Source of the DNA: Humitalea rosea
GTDB lineage: Bacteria > Pseudomonadota > Alphaproteobacteria > Acetobacterales > Acetobacteraceae
DNA: 64,000 nucleotides
Assembly (NCBI RefSeq): GCF_003253705.1
Contig: NZ_QKYU01000014.1
Location: 1 to 64,000, forward strand
Direction of reading: 5' to 3'
Part shown: positions 47,447 through 56,052 of the stretch, piece by piece
Numbering within the stretch: the first letter of the stretch is position 1
How the letters are laid out: every line of letters begins with the position of its first letter
Notes under the pieces: model-generated
Seen by the model: the letters and a program-made list of their open reading frames with translations, nothing else
What the model was told of the DNA's origin: nothing
Database searches by the model: none
Program-made: the position numbers and the translations under genes

Positions 47447-49248
47447 GCGCCGTGACCAACGCCCCCGCCCGGCCGGCAGCGGCCAAGCGCGGAAGCATGG
47501 GTATGCTCCGCCAGCTCCTGCCCTTCCTTGGCATCCTTGCCGCGGCGCTGATCCTGCCCGCGGTCAGCAATGACTACTGGACCCTGATCGCGACGCGTGC
47601 CGCGATCTATTGGGTACTGGTCTCGGGCCTCAACCTCGTGGTCGGCTTCGCGGGGCAGCTTGCGATCGGCTGGGTCGCGATGCTGACCCTCGGCGCCTAT
47701 ACGACCAGCGTGCTGGTGTTGGGCAATGTCACCACCCCCTTCCCGGCCTTCGTCGCCTTGGCCATCGCCTCGGCGGTCGGTGCGGTGTTCGGCTTCATCG
47801 TCGGGCTGCCGGCCCTGCGCCTGCGGACCTTCTACTTCGCGATGACGACGCTCGGCTTCGCCACCATCGTGACGCAGATCGCGCTGGCCTGGCAGGATGT
47901 CACCGGCGGCGGCATCGGCGTCCCCGGTCCGGTGCTGCCGGCACCGTTCGACACCATCATCGGCTTCTATCTGTTCTGCCTGGGCGTTGCGGTGTTCTGC
48001 ACCTGGATCACCGCGAATGTGGCCCATAGCCGCTTCGGTCGGTCGCTGGTCGCGATCCGCGATGCGGATGTGGCGGCGGAATCGGCGGGCATCTCCAAGC
48101 CCCTGCTGCTGGGCTCGGTGTTCCTCTTCGCCGGGGCCTGCGCGGGCTTCGCGGGCGGGCTCTTCGCCACGCTGCAATCCTACATCAGCCCCGAGGCCTT
48201 CACCTTCGAACTGTCGGTGATGTTCTTCATCTCGATCCTGATCGGCGGGCGCGGGTCGATCCTCGGGCCGCTGATCGCGACCATCGTGCTGACCTGGCTG
48301 CCGGAATTCGCGGCACCGCTGGTGGTGTGGTCCACCTTCCTCTACGCGGCGCTGCTTCTGCTGATCGTGCTGGCCGTGCCGGGCGGGATCGCCTCGCTGC
48401 TGGACTTCCGCAGCCGGCGGAAGATCGAGGCGGATCGCACCATCATCCCCCGCCCCGAACTGCTGCCCGAGATCCTCGGCGATCGCACCACCCCGGGCGC
48501 CATCACGCTCAAGAACGTGGTGCTCAGCTTCGGTGGGGTGCGGGCCATCGACGGGTTGGATCTGGCGATCGAACCGGGCCAGGTGCATGGGCTGATCGGG
48601 CCGAACGGCTCGGGCAAGACCACCACGCTCAACGTCATCTGCGGCTTCTACAGGCCGGAGGCCGGCAGCGTGACCTTGGGGACCAAGCCCCTCGCCGTGG
48701 GCGCGCCGCATACCCGCGCCGCCGAAGGCATCGCCCGCACCTTCCAGACGCCGCGTCTGATCGGTGAAGCCTCCGTGTTGCAGAACGTCATGGTTGGCGG
48801 CGCGATCCGTGGGCAGGGCAGCTTCGTCGAATCCCTGCTGAGCCTGCCGCGCCATCGGCGCGACGAGGCGATGTTGCGGCACGACGCGATGCTGGCGCTG
48901 AACATCGTCGGCCTCGGCGGCTTGGCCGAGGTTCGCGCGGATCGTTTGCAGCACAGCGAACTCCGCTTCCTGGAAATCGCCCGCGCCCTGATGCTGCGCC
49001 CGCGCTTCCTGTTGCTGGACGAACCCGCCGCCGGCCTGTCGGTGGAGGAGATCCGCTGCCTCGGGCTGCTGATCCGCGCGATCAGCCGCCAGGGCACCGG
49101 GGTGCTGCTCGTCGAGCACCATGCCGATCTGATTTTCGACATTTGTGATCACGTCACGGTGCTGAACCTCGGTCGCGAGCTCGCGGCCGGCACACCGGCC
49201 GAGATCCGCGTGCATTCGGAGGTGGTCAGTGCCTATCTCGGTTCCTGA
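47443..49248 (+). CDS. Fused LivM permease - LivG ATPase of a branched-chain-type ABC transporter
   Basis: A 601-residue fusion. Residues about 20-325 are a LivM permease (VVGFAGQLAIGWVAMLTLGAY; SLVAIRDADVAAESAGIS; ILIGGRGSILGPL). Residues about 345-601 are a LivG ATPase with Walker A GPNGSGKT starting at 386 and Walker B FLLLDEPAAG. The ABC signature is degenerate: LQHSE where LSxGQ is expected, so the conserved glycine is missing. Such fusions are known in the family. The 3' end overlaps livF by 20 nt. It works with LivH, LivF and the upstream receptor. Confidence 0.94.
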   Translation: MSAVTNAPARPAAAKRGSMGMLRQLLPFLGILAAALILPAVSNDYWTLIATRAAIYWVLVSGLNLVVGFAGQLAIGWVAMLTLGAYTTSVLVLGNVTTPFPAFVALAIASAVGAVFGFIVGLPALRLRTFYFAMTTLGFATIVTQIALAWQDVTGGGIGVPGPVLPAPFDTIIGFYLFCLGVAVFCTWITANVAHSRFGRSLVAIRDADVAAESAGISKPLLLGSVFLFAGACAGFAGGLFATLQSYISPEAFTFELSVMFFISILIGGRGSILGPLIATIVLTWLPEFAAPLVVWSTFLYAALLLLIVLAVPGGIASLLDFRSRRKIEADRTIIPRPELLPEILGDRTTPGAITLKNVVLSFGGVRAIDGLDLAIEPGQVHGLIGPNGSGKTTTLNVICGFYRPEAGSVTLGTKPLAVGAPHTRAAEGIARTFQTPRLIGEASVLQNVMVGGAIRGQGSFVESLLSLPRHRRDEAMLRHDAMLALNIVGLGGLAEVRADRLQHSELRFLEIARALMLRPRFLLLDEPAAGLSVEEIRCLGLLIRAISRQGTGVLLVEHHADLIFDICDHVTVLNLGRELAAGTPAEIRVHSEVVSAYLGS

Positions 49249-49978
49249 AACCCTGCTCGAGGTCAGCGGGATCGAGGCCGGCTACGGCAAGATCGCCGTG
49301 CTCCATGGCATCGACATGCGGATCGCCCCCGGCGAGGTGGTCTCCCTGCTCGGCCCCAATGGTGCGGGCAAGACCACGCTGCTGCGCGCCATCGCGGGGC
49401 TGCTGCCCTGGACGGCGGGCAGCGTGCGCTTCGATGGCCGCGACATGCGGGATGCGGGGCCGCGGGAATCCGCGCGCGCCGGGCTCGTGCATGTGATCGA
49501 GGGCCATCGCGTCTTCACCCAGATCAGCGTGACCGACAATCTGCTGCTCGCGGCCTATGACCTGCCACGGCGCGAGCGCGCGGCGCGGATCGAGGAGGTC
49601 CTCGAAACCTTCCCCGAGATCGCCGCCAAGCGCCACGACAAGGGGGGCGCCTTGAGCGGCGGCCAGCAGCAGATGCTGGCGGTGGCCCAGGGGCTGATCC
49701 GGCGCCCGCGGCTGCTGATGCTGGATGAGCCCTCGGCCGGGCTGTCGCCCGTGCTGGTGGATCGTGTGCTGGCCGTGGTCAGTGACCTGCGCGCGGCCGG
49801 CACCGCCGTGCTGCTGGTGGAACAGCTGATCGAGAAGGCGCTGGCGGTCTCCGATCGCGTCTATGCGATGGCGCAAGGGCGGATCGTGCTGGAAGCGAAG
49901 GCCAATGAGGCCGACCTGCCGCACCGGCTGGAACGGGCCTACTTCGGCCAGGACGTTCCGACCGCGCTGCACGCCTGA
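49229..49978 (+). CDS. livF: Branched-chain-type ABC transporter ATP-binding protein (LivF-like)
   Basis: A 249-residue ATPase, the second nucleotide-binding subunit of the transporter. Walker A is GPNGAGKT, the signature LSGGQQQ and Walker B LLMLDEPSAG; LivF-typical HVIEGHRVFTQISV and LVEQ are present. Unlike the fused LivG, all motifs are canonical. The GTG start at 49229 lies 20 nt inside the LivM-LivG gene. It is the last gene of the operon and is convergent with a small unknown gene 7 bp away. Confidence 0.95.
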   Translation: MPISVPETLLEVSGIEAGYGKIAVLHGIDMRIAPGEVVSLLGPNGAGKTTLLRAIAGLLPWTAGSVRFDGRDMRDAGPRESARAGLVHVIEGHRVFTQISVTDNLLLAAYDLPRRERAARIEEVLETFPEIAAKRHDKGGALSGGQQQMLAVAQGLIRRPRLLMLDEPSAGLSPVLVDRVLAVVSDLRAAGTAVLLVEQLIEKALAVSDRVYAMAQGRIVLEAKANEADLPHRLERAYFGQDVPTALHA

Positions 49979-49985
49979 AGCAGGA

Positions 49986-50306
49986 TCAAATCTTGCCGGT
50001 CATCTTCGCGAAGACCATGCGATCCTTGTTGTCCTGCATCAGCATGGTGAAGCCCGTGATGGTCTCGAGGCCGAGACCACGCGGGAGCCCGGTATCGGGG
50101 TCGGCGACGATCTTGCCATAGGCCTCGCCGGACATTTTCTCCCATTTTCCGGCGGGCTTCTTCACCTCGATATTCACGACCGTGGCCTTGAGCACCATGC
50201 GCACGATCGCCTCCTTGGGCGCGCGTGGCTTGGTCAGGCAGGGGTTGCCGCCGATCATCTGCCAGCCATTGGCCAGCGCCCAGCCGGTCAGTTCGTCCTT
50301 GTCCAT
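49986..50306 (-). CDS. Small conserved-looking hypothetical protein
   Basis: A 106-residue soluble protein I do not recognise. It is basic (many Lys), has no signal peptide or membrane segment, and shows WALANGWQMIGGNPCLTKPRAPKEAIVRMVLKAT near the start and EKMSGEAYGKIVADPDTGLPRGLGLETI in the middle, both here given in part. Its codon use matches the neighbours. It stands alone between livF (convergent) and tctC (60 bp upstream on the same strand), so it might be the last gene of the minus-strand operon. Function unknown. Confidence 0.7.
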   Translation of the reverse strand: MDKDELTGWALANGWQMIGGNPCLTKPRAPKEAIVRMVLKATVVNIEVKKPAGKWEKMSGEAYGKIVADPDTGLPRGLGLETITGFTMLMQDNKDRMVFAKMTGKI

Positions 50307-50366
50307 GTCCAGGCCTTCCGGTTGGGAGGCCTGTCATATGGACCGGGACCGCACGAAGCAACCAGG

Positions 50367-51341
50367 TCAGTTCAACGTCACATTCCCGGCCCGCACCACC
50401 TCGCCCCAGCGCTTCGTCTCCGCCGCCACGAAGGCGGTGAAATCGGCGGGCGTGGTCGCCTCGATGATGAAGCCCTGGGAAGCGAAGCTGTCGCGGATCT
50501 CGGGCGCGAGCATGGCGGCCTTCACCTCGGTGTACAGCTTCTCGACGATCTCGGGCGGCGTGCCGGCCGGTGCGAACAACCCTTGCCAGGAGGCCGCCTC
50601 GAAGCCCGGCAGCCCGGCCTCGTCCATGGTCGGCACCTCGGGCAACAGGGGATGGCGGGTCATCGAGGTCACCGCCAGCGGGCGGATGGTGCCGGCGCGG
50701 TTCTGCGGCAGCATGACCAGGAAGTCGCCGAAGCTGGAGGCCACCTGCCCGCCCATCAGATCGGTCAGCGCCTGGGCCGAGCCGCGATAGGGCACGTGGA
50801 TCAGGCTCACCCCCGCCATCTGCTCGAACAACACCCCGGTCAGATGCATCGAGGTGCCATTGCCCGGCGTCGCATAGGTGAGGGTGCCCGGTGCCGCCTT
50901 GGCCGCCGCGATGTAGCCGGCCAGGTCCCGCACCGGCATCGCCGGGTTCACCACCAGCACCAGCGGCGCGGACACGAGCCGGGAGATCGGCGCGAAGGAG
51001 GTCACCGGATCATAGGCGAGGTTGCGGAACAGGCTGCCGGCGATCGCGTTGCTGCCGGTCACGCCCATCAGCAAGGTCAGCCCGTCAGGCGGCGATTTGG
51101 CCACGTGATCCGACCCCGTGGTGCCGCCGGCGCCGGCCTTGTTCTCGACCAGAACGGTCTGCCCCAGGCTGGTGGTGAGCCGCTCGGCCAGCCGCCGGGC
51201 AAGCGAATCAGTGCTGCCGCCCGGCGGGAAGGGCACCACGATGCGGATCGGCCGCGCCGGCCAGGGCTGCGCCAGTGCCGGCGTGGCAAGGCCGATGGCG
51301 GCAAGGGCGCCCAGCGCGCGGCGGGTGAGGACAGGCGTCAT
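50367..51341 (-). CDS. Tripartite tricarboxylate transporter receptor (TctC/Bug family)
   Basis: A 324-residue periplasmic binding protein. Signal peptide MTPVLTRRALGALAAIGLATPALA, then Bug-family landmarks RPIRIVVPFPPGGSTDSLAR, VENKAGAGGTTGSD, the TYATPGNGTSMHL carboxylate-binding loop and VPYRGSAQALTDLMGGQV. Bug proteins bind diverse carboxylates and pyridine compounds. No TctA/TctB membrane genes are near. ATG 51341 has AAGGAGAA upstream and overlaps the hyuB stop by 4 nt, so the receptor belongs to the hydantoinase operon. Confidence 0.93.
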   Translation of the reverse strand: MTPVLTRRALGALAAIGLATPALAQPWPARPIRIVVPFPPGGSTDSLARRLAERLTTSLGQTVLVENKAGAGGTTGSDHVAKSPPDGLTLLMGVTGSNAIAGSLFRNLAYDPVTSFAPISRLVSAPLVLVVNPAMPVRDLAGYIAAAKAAPGTLTYATPGNGTSMHLTGVLFEQMAGVSLIHVPYRGSAQALTDLMGGQVASSFGDFLVMLPQNRAGTIRPLAVTSMTRHPLLPEVPTMDEAGLPGFEAASWQGLFAPAGTPPEIVEKLYTEVKAAMLAPEIRDSFASQGFIIEATTPADFTAFVAAETKRWGEVVRAGNVTLN

Positions 51342-52939
51342 GTCGATTCTCCTTGGGGTGTCCGGGGGCGGCCCCAACCGCCGCCACCCGCCGTTTCGAT
51401 GATGAAGAGCTGGCCCGCCTCCCAGGGGATGCGGGCCTTGGACGGCAAGTGCCGCACGCCGCCGTCCGGCGTGATGATGCGGGCCGCGGCTGGGGCCCCC
51501 GCCCCGCCCCCCTGCGCGCCCGGCGCGCCGGAGAGGTGCCGCTCGCCGCGATAGGAGATCTCGGCGTGGCCGGAGAGCAGGCGATAGACCCGGCGCACCC
51601 CCTCCCCGCCCGGATGCAGCCCGCTGCCGCCCGATCCGGCGCGACAGGCGATCTCCTCGACGCGGACGGGGCCGGCGCGTTCCAGCATCTCGGCGGGTAG
51701 GTTGCGGGCGTTGGAGACATCGGCCGAAAGCGCGGGCAGCCCCGGCCCCAGCGGCCCGCCACCAGCACCGCCGGCCAGGATCTCGGTGAACATCCAGGGC
51801 GTGCCCGCCTCGTCACGCCCACCGAAGGACAGCACCACCGCGACCCCGGCATTGGGCGCCGGCACCGGCACCGGGGAGAGCCGCGCATGGGCGGCAAACA
51901 GCGCGTTGCAGGCGAGCTTGACCGTGGCCGTGCGCGCATTCACCGCCGCCGGGAAGCGCGGATTGACGACGCTGCCCTCCGGCAAGGTCAGGTCGAGCAG
52001 CTCCAGCAGCCCGTGATTGGCGGGCGCCTCCGGCGCGATCCGCCGCAGCAGCGCGAAACAGGCGGCGAGCAGGCCGGACGGGGCCGCGTTGACCGGCCCC
52101 TCGGTCTGCGGCGCCGACCCGGTGAAATCGACCGCGAGCCGTGGCCCCGGCAGGCGGCGCAGGGTCACGCGCAGCGGCACCGGCGTCGCGCTGCGGCCAT
52201 CGCCCTCCAGCGCATCCTCGGCGCTGGCCTCCGCCTCCGGCAGGGTGTCGAGGGCGCTGGCCAACGTGTCTCGCGCCTCGTCGAGCAAGGACTGCCCGGC
52301 GGCGGCGAAGGCATCCGCCCCCATCGCCCCGGCCATGGCGGCGAGTTCGCGCGCGGCCAGCGACACCGCCGCCCATTGCGCCGCAAGATCGCCGGCCAGC
52401 ATGCCCGGCGTGCGGCTATTGGCGGCCAGGATGGTGGCGATGCCGGCATCCTCCACCCCGCCCCGGCGCCAGAGCAGCGGGGGCAGCCGCAACCCCTCCT
52501 GGAAGATGTCCTTGGCATCCGGCGGCACCGAGCCCGGCGCGATGCCGCCGACATCCTGGTGGTGCAGGATGGTCGCGGCGATGGCGATGACGCGCCCCTC
52601 GGCGATGGCCGGGCGGGCGACGATCAGATCGGGCAGATGCGTGCCGCCGGACCAGGGGTCGTTGGTCAGCAGCCCATCGCCCTCGGCCAGGTTTTTTGCC
52701 GGGAAGGCGGCGAGCAGCCCGGCGATGGCCGGGATCATGCCGCCCAGCAACAAGGGCAGCGAATGCGCCTGGGCCAGCACCCGGCCATCCGGCAGGAACA
52801 AGGCGGCGGCGCAATCCATCCCCTCCCGCGCGACCGGCGAGAGGGCCGCGGCGAGCAGGCTGTCCTGCATGCGATCGGCCAGGCCCTCCAGCGCCAGGCG
52901 GTGGATGTCGCGCTCCGCGGCGGCCTGGAGGCTGGTCAA
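51338..52939 (-). CDS. hyuB: Hydantoinase B / 5-oxoprolinase beta-type subunit
   Basis: A 533-residue HyuB-family subunit that works with HyuA in ATP-dependent opening of hydantoins, 5-oxoproline or related cyclic amides. Family motifs are SPVAREGMDCAAALF, NDPWSGGTHLPDL, VDFTGSAPQTEGPVNA, VNPRFPAAVNARTATV and a C-terminal WEAGQLFIIETAGGGGWG. I place the start at TTG 52939, overlapping the hyuA stop as TTGA, because the N-terminal helix begins there and no ATG or GTG fits; the longer frame upstream is antisense-like and overlaps hyuA. The stop overlaps the tctC start. Confidence 0.9.
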   Translation of the reverse strand: MTSLQAAAERDIHRLALEGLADRMQDSLLAAALSPVAREGMDCAAALFLPDGRVLAQAHSLPLLLGGMIPAIAGLLAAFPAKNLAEGDGLLTNDPWSGGTHLPDLIVARPAIAEGRVIAIAATILHHQDVGGIAPGSVPPDAKDIFQEGLRLPPLLWRRGGVEDAGIATILAANSRTPGMLAGDLAAQWAAVSLAARELAAMAGAMGADAFAAAGQSLLDEARDTLASALDTLPEAEASAEDALEGDGRSATPVPLRVTLRRLPGPRLAVDFTGSAPQTEGPVNAAPSGLLAACFALLRRIAPEAPANHGLLELLDLTLPEGSVVNPRFPAAVNARTATVKLACNALFAAHARLSPVPVPAPNAGVAVVLSFGGRDEAGTPWMFTEILAGGAGGGPLGPGLPALSADVSNARNLPAEMLERAGPVRVEEIACRAGSGGSGLHPGGEGVRRVYRLLSGHAEISYRGERHLSGAPGAQGGGAGAPAAARIITPDGGVRHLPSKARIPWEAGQLFIIETAGGGGWGRPRTPQGEST

Positions 52940-54801
52940 CCCACCGCCTCCAGCAGCAAGGCGCCATCGGCACGGGGGGTCGCCATCCAGCCGGGCGGCA
53001 CCCGGATGGTGGCGTCGATACCATCGAGAAGCAGCGGGCCGGCGGCCGGGGCATTCAGCGCATGGCGCGGCAGGGCGCCGGGGCGTGCGGCCGCCACCGT
53101 GACGGGCAAGCGGCCCGGCGAGGGCCCGAGCACGGCCCGCGCCAGGCTGCGCAAGGCCAGGATGCGCCGGGCGCCACCGGGCGCATGGCCACGGCGGGCC
53201 GCATGTTCGGCATCGAAACGGGCGGCCAGGGTCTCGATGGCCTCCCCCGGCCGCCAGGGAATGGGCAGGGTCTCGGACTGGCCGGCATAGGCCATTTCCA
53301 ACACGTGCCGCGCTTCGGCCGCGATGCCCCAGGTGGCGAGCTTTTGCGTCAGCGCCGCGGCCTGCGTCGCCGCCGGCGCCAGCAACTCGGCGATGGCGTC
53401 GAGCGGCAGGTCGCAGGGTTGTTCCAGCCCCGCCCCCGCGGGCGCCATCGCGAGCCCGGTCGCCGAAAGCAGCCCCGGTGCCGGCGGCACCAGCACGCGC
53501 CGCGTCCCCATCCGCGCGGCGATCGCCGCCGCATGCAGCGGCCCGGCGCCGCCGCCCGCGACCAGCACGGCCCGCACCGGATCGATGCCACGCCGCAGCG
53601 CGATGCGGCGCGCCTGTTCGGCAATGCTGGCCTCGGCCAGAGCCAGGGCCGGCAGCCCATCGGCCGTGCCGAAGACCGCATGCAGCGCCGCGCGCGCCGC
53701 CGCGACATCCAGCGCAAGGCCCGAGAGCGTCTCCGGCAACCAGCCCGCCGCCAGCGCCGCATCGGTCAGCGTCGCGGTGTCGCCGCCGCAACAGGCCGGC
53801 CGCGCGGCGGGGCCGAGGCGAATGCGCCCCCCCTCCAGACGCAGCGTGGTGCCGCCGCCAAGCGGCAGGCTTTCGATGTCGAGCGAGGGGCAGCGCAGCC
53901 GCAGATCGCCGATGCCGATCTCCCGCGCCGGCAGTGGCCGGCCCGATCGGACCAGGCTGATCTCCGTCGTGGTGCCGCCCATGTCGAGGCCGATGGCATC
54001 GCCCTCGGCCCAGGCGGCGACCGCCAGCACCCCGGCGGCGGGGCCGGACATGGCAAGACCCAGCGGCTGTGCCAGCGCCTCGGCCAGCGGCGCCACGGCG
54101 CCCTCGGCGCGCAGGACCCAGGGGGCGGTGTCGAAGCCCGCCAGCGCCTCCGCCAGCAGCGGTTTCAGCGCGGCATCGGCCAGTGTCGCCAGCATGCGCT
54201 CGAATTCACGCAACCCCGGATCGACGCGATGCGAGAGAGAAAGGCGCAGGTCGGGCCGTGCGATGGCAATGGCCTCGGCCACCGCAAGCTCATGCAGGGG
54301 GTTCAGCGGGGAGAACAACAGGCAGATCGCAACGGCTGCGCCCTGCGGCAGCCGCGACAGCCGGTCCAGCGCCACGGTGCCGAGCGGCACCGCCTCCTCT
54401 CCCTTCGGCCCGATGCGGCCCGCGACCTCGATCCGCCAGCCGCGCGGCGCGAGCCAGGGCGGCGTCGGCGGCGGCGGATACAGCGCATCCGGGTTGCGCC
54501 GCGACTGCCGCCCAAGCTCGGGCACGTCGCAGAACCCCTGCGTGGTGACGAGCGCGACCGGGGATGCCGTGCCGCTGGCCAAAGCATTGGTCGCAAGGGT
54601 GGTCGAAAGCCGCAGCCGCGCCACCTCGGCTGCCGCGATGCCCATCTCCCCGAGCAGCGCCGCGATCAGCGACGGCAGCGCCATGCCCGGCGGATGCGCC
54701 CGCTTGAGCAGCAGCGGCGCGCGCCCCGGCGCATGCGCCACGACATCGACGAAGCTGCCGCCCACATCACAGGCGATGTCATAGGCAGCCGCGATGCTCA
54801 C
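52936..54801 (-). CDS. hyuA: Hydantoinase A / 5-oxoprolinase alpha-type subunit
   Basis: A 621-residue ATP-binding subunit of the HyuA/OPLAH family with an actin-like ATPase fold. The N-terminal nucleotide-binding DVGGSFVDVVA is followed by LRLSTTLATNALASG, LVTTQGFCDVPELGRQSR, the domain-II DMGGTTTEISLV and a late VAGGGAGPLHA. The subfamily includes hydantoinase, 5-oxoprolinase and acetone/acetophenone carboxylases; motifs alone do not decide. The GTG at 54801 overlaps the oxidoreductase stop as GTGA and leads straight into DVGGS, so the longer frame to 55005 is rejected. Confidence 0.92.
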   Translation of the reverse strand: MSIAAAYDIACDVGGSFVDVVAHAPGRAPLLLKRAHPPGMALPSLIAALLGEMGIAAAEVARLRLSTTLATNALASGTASPVALVTTQGFCDVPELGRQSRRNPDALYPPPPTPPWLAPRGWRIEVAGRIGPKGEEAVPLGTVALDRLSRLPQGAAVAICLLFSPLNPLHELAVAEAIAIARPDLRLSLSHRVDPGLREFERMLATLADAALKPLLAEALAGFDTAPWVLRAEGAVAPLAEALAQPLGLAMSGPAAGVLAVAAWAEGDAIGLDMGGTTTEISLVRSGRPLPAREIGIGDLRLRCPSLDIESLPLGGGTTLRLEGGRIRLGPAARPACCGGDTATLTDAALAAGWLPETLSGLALDVAAARAALHAVFGTADGLPALALAEASIAEQARRIALRRGIDPVRAVLVAGGGAGPLHAAAIAARMGTRRVLVPPAPGLLSATGLAMAPAGAGLEQPCDLPLDAIAELLAPAATQAAALTQKLATWGIAAEARHVLEMAYAGQSETLPIPWRPGEAIETLAARFDAEHAARRGHAPGGARRILALRSLARAVLGPSPGRLPVTVAAARPGALPRHALNAPAAGPLLLDGIDATIRVPPGWMATPRADGALLLEAVG

Positions 54802-56039
54802 GCCGCGAACCGCGTCGGCGCGAAGGGCGCGAGGTCGATCTGCGGCGCGCGGCCGGCGACCAGATTGGCAATCTCGCGCCCGGTGCTGGCGGCACCGCAC
54901 ATGCCGATATGGCCATGGCCGAAGGCGAACCAGGCATTGTCGACACGCGGCGCGCGGCCGATCACCGGCAGGCTGTCGGGCAGGCAGGGTCGGTGGCCCA
55001 TCCACTCGCTGGTGCGGGACACGTCCAGATGCGGGAACATCGCCTTGCCATGCTGCAACAGCACCTGTGCGCGGCGAAAATCCGGCGCCGCGCGCAGCCC
55101 GGCGAATTCGACCGAGCCCGCAAGCCGCAGACCCATGCTCATGGGATTCACCATGAGGTTGTGCTCGACCGCCATCACCGTGTGGCGTAGCGCGAGATTG
55201 TTGCTCTGGACGGTGACGTGATAGCCGCGTTGCGTTTCCAGTGGGATCGACGGGCCGAGCCTGTCGGCGATCCGGGCTGACCAGGCGCCGCCGGCCAGCA
55301 CCACGCCGTCACAGGCCATGGTCTCGCCGCCGTCCAGCACCAGGCCGGTGACGCTTCCCCCCGCCTGGCGGAAGCCGGTGACGCGCCGGCGGACGACCGT
55401 CGCACCATCGCGCTCGCATTGGGCAAAGATCGCACGGGTCAGTGCGGCGGGATCGAGGGTGGAACCATTCTCGGGCGCCAATATCCCGAAGCGGAACTGC
55501 CCTTTCAGATCCGGTTCCAGCGCGACCAGCTCCTCTTCAGCCACATCGCGCATGGTGACGCCGAGGGAGCGCCGCAGCCCCATCCCCCAGGCCCATTGCC
55601 GTGCCGCCTCCTGCCCCGAATAGACATAGAGGCAGCCGCTGCGCGTCATCAGCGCCGTGGCGCCGGCGCGTTGCAACAAGGGTTCGTAGCACTCGAAGAT
55701 CGGCGTCAGCAGGCCACGCAGGGCGGTTGCGATCCGCACCACCTCATCGCGTGAGGAATGCTTCAGGAAGCGCAGCAGCCAGGGGGCGGCAACGGGCGCA
55801 TACCACCAGCGCACCGCCAGCGGCCCCAAGGGGTCGAGCAGCCATTGCGGCACCTTCTTCCACATCCCCGGCATGCCAACGGGAAGGCAGGCGGAGGGCG
55901 AAAGCGAACCGGCATTGCCGAAGGAGGTCGCCTCTGCCGGCCCCAAGGGATCGACGAAGCTGACCCGGTGCCCATCGCGCTGCAGCCAGGCTGCCGTGGC
56001 CGTGCCGACGATGCCATTGCCGATGACCGCGATATGCAT
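54798..56039 (-). CDS. FAD-dependent amino acid oxidoreductase (DadA/DAO family)
   Basis: A 413-residue flavoprotein. The dinucleotide-binding motif VIGNGIVGTATAAWLQRDG is at the very N-terminus, then FGNAGSLSP as in D-amino acid dehydrogenase, the second FAD segment GVVLAGGAWS and a C-terminal GRAPRVDNAWFAFGHGHIGM that closes the flavin site. It probably oxidises an amino or imino acid with electrons passed to the respiratory chain. ATG 56039 (MHIAVIG) follows GAGGGGCG at a fair distance; ATG 56060 is in frame and would overlap the permease gene by 8 nt. It lies between ABC permease and hydantoinase genes. Confidence 0.9.
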   Translation of the reverse strand: MHIAVIGNGIVGTATAAWLQRDGHRVSFVDPLGPAEATSFGNAGSLSPSACLPVGMPGMWKKVPQWLLDPLGPLAVRWWYAPVAAPWLLRFLKHSSRDEVVRIATALRGLLTPIFECYEPLLQRAGATALMTRSGCLYVYSGQEAARQWAWGMGLRRSLGVTMRDVAEEELVALEPDLKGQFRFGILAPENGSTLDPAALTRAIFAQCERDGATVVRRRVTGFRQAGGSVTGLVLDGGETMACDGVVLAGGAWSARIADRLGPSIPLETQRGYHVTVQSNNLALRHTVMAVEHNLMVNPMSMGLRLAGSVEFAGLRAAPDFRRAQVLLQHGKAMFPHLDVSRTSEWMGHRPCLPDSLPVIGRAPRVDNAWFAFGHGHIGMCGAASTGREIANLVAGRAPQIDLAPFAPTRFAA

Positions 56040-56052
56040 GCCCTGTCGCCCC

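Noticed and set aside
47320-49215. 631-codon minus-strand open frame
   Set aside because: Antisense to the LivM-LivG fusion; Gln/Glu/Asp/His-rich without motifs.
52940-53791. Upstream extension of hyuB inside hyuA
   Set aside because: Would overlap hyuA by 850 bp and has a low-complexity translation; family homology begins only at the TTG near 52939.
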